Assembly: GCA_003449615.1 (NCBI GenBank)
Contig: DMHA01000003.1
Span: 5,857-12,978, forward strand
Direction: 5' to 3'
From: Flavobacterium sp.
GTDB lineage: Bacteria > Bacteroidota > Bacteroidia > Flavobacteriales > Flavobacteriaceae
DNA length: 7,122 nt
A program made the position numbers and the translations under genes. Positions 1 to 5,212 of the stretch are shown piece after piece; the stretch's first letter is position 1, and each line of letters begins with the position of its first letter. Under the pieces are notes generated by a model, which had not been told where the DNA came from, searched no databases, and was given only the letters and a program-made list of their open reading frames with translations.

Positions 1-2445
1 CTCAAATTAATTTTAATTCTATTGTCGTTATTAACTTCAATTATTAATTATTCGCAAAATAATTATTCACAACAAAGACCCCAAGTTGCAAAAATCAAAA
101 TCAAAGGAACTGTAATCGAGAAAGTAAGCAAACAACCTCTTGAATATGCTACAATCACTTTTGTAAATCCTAAATTCCCCAAAGGAATTTCAGGCGGAAT
201 TACAAATTCCAAAGGTGAGTTTGATGTTGACATTAATCCAGGTATATATGATATTACAGTTGAGTTTATCTCTTTTAAACCCAATTTAATAAGCCAAAGA
301 AAACTTCAGGAAAGCACTAATTTAGGGCAAATTGCTTTAGAGGAAGATGCTACACAATTGAACGAAGTCGAAGTTCGTGCCGAGAAATCTTCTGTAGAAA
401 TCAAATTAGACAAAAAAGTATATAATGTGGGCCAAGATATGATAGTCAAAGGCGGAACGGTTAGCGATGTTTTGGATAATGTCCCTTCTGTTTCTGTTGA
501 TACAGAAGGAAATGTAAGCTTGAGAGGCAGTGACAATATCCGAATTTTGATTGATGGAAGACCCTCTTATGCAGTAAATATTGCCGAAGCTTTAAGACAA
601 CTTCCTGCCGATGCCATTGACAAAGTGGAAGTTATCACTAATCCATCAGCTAGATATGAGGCCGAAGGAGGTTCGGGATTAATCAATATTATTTTGAAAA
701 AAGGGAAAAATCAAGGTTTCAACGGAACGTTTATCGCTTCGGGAGGTATTCCAGAAACTTATGGCTTAACCGCCAATTTGAATTATAAAACCGAAAAACT
801 AAACTATTTTACTACTGCGGGTTATGGTCGCAGAACAACAGAAGGAGGAGGAAAAACTGATTCAGAATATTTTAATACTAACGGTTCTATTAAGAATTAT
901 TTATATGAAACTAGAAATACAGAGAGATTCAGAGATGGTTTCAACGGAAGAGTGGGAGTGGAATGGACTGTTGCAAAAAACACTTTTTGGACAAATGCAA
1001 TCAATTACCAAAAAAATGATGGAGGAAATGATGATTTAATCAATTTCAATAATTTTGATGCCAATAAGAATTTTACAGGTTCAACCTATCGTTTGGGAAA
1101 AGGAGAATCCGCTGACGAAAATGTGGAATATACTTCCAACTTAATCAAAAACTTCAACGACAAAGGACATAAACTCACAGTTGATGCTTCTATTTCAAGA
1201 AATACTGACAACAACCAAAGCATTATCACAGATACCAATAATTTCAACAATACACTAAACGACCAAGTTCAAAAACAATCACAATTGCAAGTTGATTATG
1301 TTTTGCCAATGGAGAATGGAAGTCAGTTTGAAGCAGGATATAAAGGAAGTTTTGGAAACTTGAACAATAGATATTACGTTCTTGACGAACAAGGAATTAG
1401 AATCAATAATTTATCCGATACTTTAGAATTTTTAGAAAATATCAATGCCCTTTATACGCAATTTGGTTTCAAAAAAAATAAATTCTCTTATTTATTTGGC
1501 TTGCGTTGGGAAGACACCAATATCGAAGTCAATTTGTTAGAAACCAGCAAGTTCGATTCTAAAAAGTACAATAATTTTTTCCCAAGTGCCTTTGTGAGTT
1601 ATGAAATTTCAGACCAAAGTAACATCACAACAAGTTACAGCAAACGTTTGTCAAGACCACGAGGTCGTTTTATGAATCCTGCTGTGAATTATGCCAGTAA
1701 TGTCAATATTTTTCAAGGAAATCCTGACCTAGACCCGTCTTTGACAGATAAATTTGATTTTGGATACATCAAACGTTGGGACAAATTAACCTTTAATACC
1801 TCAGCTTATTTTGAAAACACCAAAGATGTTTTCAGCTTTGTGAGATCGCTTTCAGGTGATGAAGTTAATGGAATACCAGTAATTTTGAGCCGTCCAATTA
1901 ATTTAGGAAAAGAACAAAAGTTTGGTTTTGAATTTACATTAAATTATAACCCATCAAAAATTTGGAGATTAAACAGTAATTTCAATTTTTATAATGTAAA
2001 AACCACAGGCGAAAATAGTTACAAAGATTCAAACGGAATCGATGTGGTTCAAAATCTAAACAATCAAGCCAATAATTGGTTCACAAGAATTAGTTCAAAA
2101 CTAACTTTGCCTTACAAAATTGACTGGCAATTAAACGCTACTTACTTTGGGGGTCAGAGAACTGCACAAGGCAGAAGTTTGGGTATTTTTAGTATGAATA
2201 CCGCTTTAAGTAAAGATGTGTTAAAAGATAAAGGAACCATAGCATTCAATATTAGTGATATTTTCAACTCGAGAATTATGAGATCCTACGTCGATTTCGA
2301 TAATCAATCATCATATAGCGAAATGCAATATCGCAAACGCCAATTCAATTTATCTTTCACTTATCGTTTCAACAAAGCAAAAGGAGAAAAAGAACGAAAT
2401 CCACAACCGAGAAATGATGATGGTGGCGGAGAATTTCCTGGCTAA
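1..2445 (+). CDS. TonB-dependent receptor-like outer-membrane protein (CarboxypepD_reg-like + plug + beta-barrel), 5' partial
   Basis: Outer-membrane receptor, presumably a TonB/ExbBD-energised importer; the substrate cannot be read from the sequence. The reading frame is open from base 1 and the first codons (LKLILILLSLLTSIINYSQ) are a hydrophobic signal-peptide core, so the start codon lies upstream of the window. The TTG at 22 is inside this core and is not a credible start. Counting window codons, likely cleavage is near codon 18 (NYS/Q). A CarboxypepD_reg-like beta-sandwich follows (about 33-112, starting KGTV), then a TonB-box-like LNEVEV (120-125). The plug (about 130-240) contains ILIDGRP (182-188) and a KVEVITNPSARYEAEGG run (208-224). 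A long barrel (about 240-790) ends in the aromatic strand FNLSFTYRF. The architecture fits the 'outer membrane beta-barrel family' receptors of Bacteroidota (OMP_b-brl_3 type). A hydrophilic Gly/Asp/Pro-rich tail of about two dozen residues follows the last strand, which I recall as common in this family. It is convergent with the BtuB-like gene, and no partner gene is visible. Confidence 0.9.
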   Translation, partial: LKLILILLSLLTSIINYSQNNYSQQRPQVAKIKIKGTVIEKVSKQPLEYATITFVNPKFPKGISGGITNSKGEFDVDINPGIYDITVEFISFKPNLISQRKLQESTNLGQIALEEDATQLNEVEVRAEKSSVEIKLDKKVYNVGQDMIVKGGTVSDVLDNVPSVSVDTEGNVSLRGSDNIRILIDGRPSYAVNIAEALRQLPADAIDKVEVITNPSARYEAEGGSGLINIILKKGKNQGFNGTFIASGGIPETYGLTANLNYKTEKLNYFTTAGYGRRTTEGGGKTDSEYFNTNGSIKNYLYETRNTERFRDGFNGRVGVEWTVAKNTFWTNAINYQKNDGGNDDLINFNNFDANKNFTGSTYRLGKGESADENVEYTSNLIKNFNDKGHKLTVDASISRNTDNNQSIITDTNNFNNTLNDQVQKQSQLQVDYVLPMENGSQFEAGYKGSFGNLNNRYYVLDEQGIRINNLSDTLEFLENINALYTQFGFKKNKFSYLFGLRWEDTNIEVNLLETSKFDSKKYNNFFPSAFVSYEISDQSNITTSYSKRLSRPRGRFMNPAVNYASNVNIFQGNPDLDPSLTDKFDFGYIKRWDKLTFNTSAYFENTKDVFSFVRSLSGDEVNGIPVILSRPINLGKEQKFGFEFTLNYNPSKIWRLNSNFNFYNVKTTGENSYKDSNGIDVVQNLNNQANNWFTRISSKLTLPYKIDWQLNATYFGGQRTAQGRSLGIFSMNTALSKDVLKDKGTIAFNISDIFNSRIMRSYVDFDNQSSYSEMQYRKRQFNLSFTYRFNKAKGEKERNPQPRNDDGGGEFPG

Positions 2446-2480
2446 TTCAACAGTTATTTTCAAATAGGAAAATAGTAAGT

Positions 2481-2533
2481 AACAGTTTTTAAATAACGTC
2501 GTCAAAATTTGGACACTTTATTTAAAAACTGTT
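2481..2533. terminator. Perfect 16-bp inverted repeat between convergent genes, possible bidirectional terminator
   Basis: AACAGTTTTTAAATAA (2481-2496) is exactly reverse-complementary to 2518-2533, with a 21-nt loop. The loop contains a near-palindrome, GTCAAAATTTGGAC (2501-2514). The structure sits in the 99-bp gap where two receptor genes converge, starting 36 bp after one stop codon and ending 12 bp from the other, which is where a shared terminator would be expected. It is odd for an intrinsic terminator: the stem is AT-rich, and neither strand has a clear U-run after the stem, although the stem arms themselves contain U5/A5 tracts. An alternative is a remnant of a mobile element. Confidence 0.45.
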
Positions 2534-2544
2534 TCTATAAATAA

Positions 2545-4449
2545 TTACAAGCTGATATTCAATCCTAGTTTAAAGTTTCTTCCTCTTGTGTTGTAGCCAA
2601 CATTTTCTTCGAAATCTTCATTCAAAATATTATTTATTGTTGCAAAAACAGATATTTTGTTTTTCATTAGATTAAATTTAGCCAGAGCATTAAACAACTG
2701 ATAATCCTCTAAAACAACAGTTTTTGTAGCATTAATACTCATATCATAAAATGCATCTTTTCTTAAGTCAACAAATTGATAATTCAAATTAAAAAAAATT
2801 CTTGGCGAAGCTTGATAATCTAAAGAAAAGTTGGCTTTGTGTTTTGGAATCAATCTACTCAAGGGAGCTTCCACCGCGGTAAAAGTATAATTGGCATTGA
2901 TTTTCAATGCGTTTGATACTGAATAGGAAACCATTGTTTCAACCCCTTTTGCATTGAATTTTCCTTCGATATTAGCATAGCCAGAAATGAAACCAATATT
3001 ATTGTTTTCTTCTCTGTAAAAAGTTACAAAGTTCCAATTTACTTTCTTGTTAAATGCGATTAATTCAAATCCTAGCTCTATTGTGGTATTTTCCTCTGGT
3101 TTTAAATCTAAATTTCCATAAAAACCGTCATATAATTGATAAAGACTTGGGGTAATATAGGCTGTGCTGAAAGAACTTACTATTTTTAGAGGAATTTCAG
3201 AAAATGAAAAGGAAGGATTGATATTGTAAACTACTTTATTTCCGTACTTGTTGTGAATATTCAAACGTGCCCCAGAATTAATATTCAATCCAAAATCAGA
3301 ATTGTAAACCGCTGTTATATAAGGGTCTAACAAATTAAATTTGGCAATTCTTTCGGAAATTTGAGTGTATAAACCATCAATTTCCATATCAAAAAATTGA
3401 AATTGAGTGCCAGAAACTATAAATAATTCATCAAGAACCTGGTATTTGTTAAAAACATCTGCACTAAAATTTCTGGATTTATAATTGGTAAAACTTCCCG
3501 AATAGTTATTTCTATTCATAAAACTTGCACCTGAATTGACCACAAATTCCCCTTTGTTATATTTGTATTTTGGTGTAAAACCCAAACGATATTGAACTGA
3601 GGTATTGTAATTTTGCAAATCATCTGAAAAATTGCCTGCATCAAAATCATTTTTTAGTCTATCATAATTGGCAAAAAAATCAAAACTCAATTTTTTTGTT
3701 GGAGTAAAACCCATTTTCGCCATACTATTTACTCTTGAAAAACCATCTGCTTCAAATTGGGTTGAATTTAATTCTGGTTTTGCTTCTGAAATCCCTTTCG
3801 TTTCGGTGCTATTCAAGGCAAAAAAATAATTGAATTTTTCAGTTTTCCCGTTAAATGAAAATCCTTGATTGAAATCCTTAAGCGAATTATTTTTAATATT
3901 TGCCGTGGTTTGTGTCCCCATATTTAGGTAAACATTTCCTTCGATAGCCTTTTTTCCTGCTTTTTTTAATGTAATATTAATTACTCCAGTTGCAGCACCA
4001 GACCCGTATAACGTGCTGGCAGCTCCCTTCATAATTTCAATATTCTCCACCTGTTCCACCGGAATTAAACGCAAATCATAATCCAAATTAACTCCAGAGG
4101 CATCGGTAACTGGAATACCATCAATTAAAATTAAAGTTTGGCGATTACGCCCTCCCCTAATGTAATAACTCAAGTTTTTGCTCGCACTGCTTTGATTGCC
4201 GTTTACCTCTAGTCCAGCAACAGTGCTTAGAACAGTAGCCAAGGATTGCCCAGATTTTTTTGCTAATTCTTCGGTCGTAATTTTCACGATTACCTTTCCA
4301 GATTTTTCTTTGGCCAAAGCAAATTTAGAATCAGAAATTACCACTTCATCCAATTCAGTTTTGGATGCAATACTGTCTTTTTGTTGCGCAAAAACACAGC
4401 TGGTCATTAGAACGAATAACGCACTAACGCGAACAATTTTGTTCTTCAT
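2545..4449 (-). CDS. btuB: BtuB-like TonB-dependent vitamin B12 (cobalamin) outer-membrane receptor
   Basis: Predicted TonB-dependent importer of cobalamin or related corrinoids across the outer membrane. The 634-residue product is close to the size of E. coli BtuB. The ATG is at 4449-4447, followed by a signal peptide MKNKIVRVSALFVLMTSCVFA with likely signal peptidase I cleavage at A21/Q22. A TonB-box-like DEVVIS lies at 34-39. The plug (about 44-165) carries YYIRGG (95-100), TLILIDGIP (105-113), VENIEIMKGAASTLYGSGAATGVINI (134-159 region), all typical of BtuB/ligand-gated channel plugs. The remainder reads as a 22-strand-type barrel of alternating aromatic and polar segments ending RNFKLGLNISL. 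The substrate assignment rests mainly on the cobalamin riboswitch in its leader. The gene appears single: downstream is the convergent receptor, so no BtuFCD-like or cobamide-remodelling genes are co-transcribed here. The last residue is Leu rather than the usual aromatic. The start is preceded by A/T-rich TTTTATTAAA with no Shine-Dalgarno sequence, as usual in Bacteroidota. Confidence 0.9.
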   Translation of the reverse strand: MKNKIVRVSALFVLMTSCVFAQQKDSIASKTELDEVVISDSKFALAKEKSGKVIVKITTEELAKKSGQSLATVLSTVAGLEVNGNQSSASKNLSYYIRGGRNRQTLILIDGIPVTDASGVNLDYDLRLIPVEQVENIEIMKGAASTLYGSGAATGVINITLKKAGKKAIEGNVYLNMGTQTTANIKNNSLKDFNQGFSFNGKTEKFNYFFALNSTETKGISEAKPELNSTQFEADGFSRVNSMAKMGFTPTKKLSFDFFANYDRLKNDFDAGNFSDDLQNYNTSVQYRLGFTPKYKYNKGEFVVNSGASFMNRNNYSGSFTNYKSRNFSADVFNKYQVLDELFIVSGTQFQFFDMEIDGLYTQISERIAKFNLLDPYITAVYNSDFGLNINSGARLNIHNKYGNKVVYNINPSFSFSEIPLKIVSSFSTAYITPSLYQLYDGFYGNLDLKPEENTTIELGFELIAFNKKVNWNFVTFYREENNNIGFISGYANIEGKFNAKGVETMVSYSVSNALKINANYTFTAVEAPLSRLIPKHKANFSLDYQASPRIFFNLNYQFVDLRKDAFYDMSINATKTVVLEDYQLFNALAKFNLMKNKISVFATINNILNEDFEENVGYNTRGRNFKLGLNISL

Positions 4450-4483
4450 TTTAATAAAACATTTTTAATAATAAAAATGGGAG

Positions 4484-4510
4484 AAAAGCCTGTCTGCCGA
4501 CAGGCAGGCA
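4484..4510 (-). terminator. GC-rich hairpin plus U-tract, probable riboswitch expression platform
   Basis: On the - strand, GCCTGTC GGCA GACAGGC (4505 to 4488) forms a perfect 7-bp stem with a tetraloop, followed directly by TTTTCTCCC and a further T5. This is the shape of an intrinsic terminator, and it lies between the riboswitch aptamer and the btuB start 38 bp further on. It suggests that ligand binding attenuates transcription. The B12-box end CTGCC (4570-4566) could pair with GGCAG (4498-4494) in the hairpin, offering a possible mutually exclusive fold; this is inference. The flanking TGCCTGCC extends the palindrome, and similar CCTGCCTGTCGGCAG-type palindromes are, as I recall, dispersed repeats in flavobacterial genomes. 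It may therefore be a co-opted repeat. Confidence 0.55.
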
Positions 4511-4610
4511 TAGAATGACCCATACCCAAACCTTTTTTCCCGAAAGTTTGATACTCGATGTAATAGGCAGGTCTCCTGGCTTGCGTCTTGTTGTTGACCT
4601 TCCCATTCCA

Positions 4611-4671
4611 TTTTAGATTTAGGATTTTAGATTTTAGATTAAATCTAAAATCTGAATTCTAAAATCTACAA
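4611..4671. repeat. AATCTAAAATCT-type repeat, inverted pair inside riboswitch arm (cluster A)
   Basis: AGATTTTAGATT (4629-4640) and AATCTAAAATCT (4642-4653) are a perfect 12-bp inverted repeat separated by one base. An outer pair, TAGATTT (4614-4620) and AAATCTA (4662-4668), extends the hairpin. The cluster occupies the 73 nt between the conserved CACTG and GGGAAGG blocks of the riboswitch, a position that normally holds a short variable hairpin. In RNA it should form one long AU-rich stem that projects from the aptamer without disturbing the conserved blocks. Confidence 0.85.
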
Positions 4672-4741
4672 TTAAAACAGTGGTTTTGTAGATAACAACA
4701 AGCTTGATAGCTTACAGTTGCGGGTACAGCTCAGGATTTAG

Positions 4742-4810
4742 TATTTTGACTTTATATTTTATATTTTAGATTTGTTACAATCTGAAATCTAAAATCTGCA
4801 ATCTGAAATT
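4742..4810. repeat. AATCTGAAATCTAAAATCT-type repeat, inverted pair inside riboswitch arm (cluster B)
   Basis: ATTTTAGATTT (4763-4773) and AAATCTAAAAT (4785-4795) are a perfect 11-bp inverted repeat with an 11-nt loop. Further repeat units (AATCTGAAAT, AATCTGCAATCTGAAATT) flank it on the right, and degenerate TATATTTTATATTTT lies on the left. The cluster fills the 77 nt between the GGTG block and the TCC block of the riboswitch, where the family consensus I recall has only a few nucleotides. The repeat motif is the same as in cluster A, which argues for related insertions or expansions rather than independent loop drift. Confidence 0.85.
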
Positions 4811-4871
4811 TGTCACCTGATTCCCTTTTAATGCGGTTTTGAAAAACAAAACAGCAACCTCAATACGGTGT

Positions 4872-4879
4872 CAAAGGTA
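4872..4879 (-). promoter_or_regulatory. Bacteroidota-type -7 promoter element TAnnTTTG for the riboswitch-btuB transcript
   Basis: The - strand reads TACCTTTG from 4879 to 4872, an exact match to the TAnnTTTG element recognised by the Bacteroidota primary sigma factor. It places the transcription start near 4866, right at the 5' edge of the cobalamin aptamer. No clear TTG (-33) element lies at the usual 18-22 nt upstream, so the promoter may be of moderate strength. I saw no other exact match to this motif on the - strand of the intergenic region. Confidence 0.65.
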
Positions 4880-5025
4880 TAGGAATTGAAAATAATTAAT
4901 AGCATTTTAATTACATTATTTTTTTTATTTTTTGTTTGACACATTTTCGAAACCTACAAACAATTCAAATGGGGGTATTGTGATTTTATTTTAGTTCAAA
5001 TTGGGATTTTTTATAGTTCAAAAAT
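4880..5025. other. AT-rich divergent spacer with three spaced TTCAAA copies, no gene
   Basis: This stretch lies between the btuB promoter and the repeat array near dnaK. It has no credible open reading frame or RNA gene. It contains a T-rich tract (4918-4933) and three same-orientation TTCAAA copies at 4964, 4995 and 5017. The last two are part of the identical 9-mer TAGTTCAAA (4992-5000 and 5014-5022). Spacings of 31 and 22 bp are close to whole helical turns, so a protein-binding role is possible but unproven. Confidence 0.5.
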
Positions 5026-5026
5026 T

Positions 5027-5070
5027 AATCTGCAATCTGAATCTAAAATCTAAAATCTGAAATCTAAAAT
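5027..5070. repeat. Direct array of AATCT(A/G)AAATCT-type units (cluster C)
   Basis: About six tandem, slightly degenerate units run in one direction: AATCTGC, AATCTG, AATCTAA, AATCTAA, AATCTGA, AATCTAA. The units share the AATCTRAA core seen in clusters A and B in the riboswitch arms, but here there is no inverted partner, so no strong hairpin is expected. The array ends about 70 bp before the putative dnaK promoter. It looks like a short intergenic repeat family that expands locally; its function, if any, is unknown. Confidence 0.8.
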
Positions 5071-5141
5071 TAAATGTCATCTTGTCATATATTTTTACGC
5101 CAATTTTAACAGATACTGACAATTTATTTGGGTTTTTTCTA

Positions 5142-5158
5142 TTGGCACAAAGATTGAC
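5142..5158 (+). promoter_or_regulatory. Putative sigma-54 (RpoN) promoter of dnaK
   Basis: TTGGCAC (5142-5148), a 5-nt spacer and TTG (5154-5156) reproduce the -24/-12 layout YTGGCAC-N5-TTGC with exact spacing. The only core departure is A instead of C in the last position (TTGA). Transcription would start near 5168, giving a leader of about 45 nt before the dnaK ATG. No exact TAnnTTTG element is present on this strand nearby; the closest is TATATTTT at 5088-5095. No CIRCE-like inverted repeat (TTAGCACTC-N9-GAGTGCTAA) is present. Confidence 0.45.
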
Positions 5159-5212
5159 TATTGCAACTCGAACCGTGAAAATAAGTATTCAATAAAATTA
5201 AATATAACTAAA

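Larger units (their letters stand above)
4560..4866 (-). promoter_or_regulatory. Cobalamin (adenosylcobalamin-class) riboswitch upstream of btuB
   Basis: Read on the - strand, the conserved aptamer blocks occur in the right order: AAAAGGGAATCAGGTG (ending at 4814), TCCTGAGCTGTACCCGC followed by AACTGTAAG (4736 to 4711), CCACTG (4683 to 4678), GGGAAGG (4604 to 4598) and the B12 box GCCAGGAGACCTGCC (4580 to 4566). Supporting helices are visible. TCAGG (4820-4816) pairs with CCTGA (4735-4731). CTTGTTGTT (4702-4694) pairs with AACAACAAG (4595-4587), and GTTTTG/CAAAAC forms a small hairpin near the 5' end. The aptamer starts almost at the predicted transcription start. Ligand binding is expected to lower expression of the receptor gene downstream. 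It is unusually long because two peripheral arms contain long repeat hairpins, annotated separately. Another hairpin with one bulge (4553 to 4523) lies between the aptamer and the terminator-like stem. Class identity is near certain; the exact ends and ligand form are inferred. Confidence 0.95.

Noticed and set aside
22..24. TTG at 22 as the start codon of the first receptor gene
   Set aside because: The frame is open to base 1 and the seven preceding codons (LKLILIL) continue the hydrophobic signal-peptide core, so the gene is truncated by the window edge and its start is upstream.
4392..4406. Lipobox-like LMTSC in the BtuB signal peptide
   Set aside because: The -3 position is Met rather than the usual Leu, a normal signal peptidase I site (VFA/QQ) follows three residues later, and TonB-dependent barrel receptors are not normally lipoproteins.
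4196..4468. 90-codon open frame on the + strand overlapping the btuB start and leader
   Set aside because: It is antisense to the well-supported BtuB signal peptide and plug, with no recognisable domain or start context.
4611..4810. A possible CRISPR array from the repeated AATCTAAAATCT units
   Set aside because: Units are short and degenerate, lie in both orientations and have no unique spacers of constant length; they sit inside riboswitch arms.
4936..4941. TTGACA resembling an E. coli -35 box on the + strand
   Set aside because: No suitable -10 hexamer follows at 16-18 bp, and the primary sigma factor of Bacteroidota uses a different consensus.
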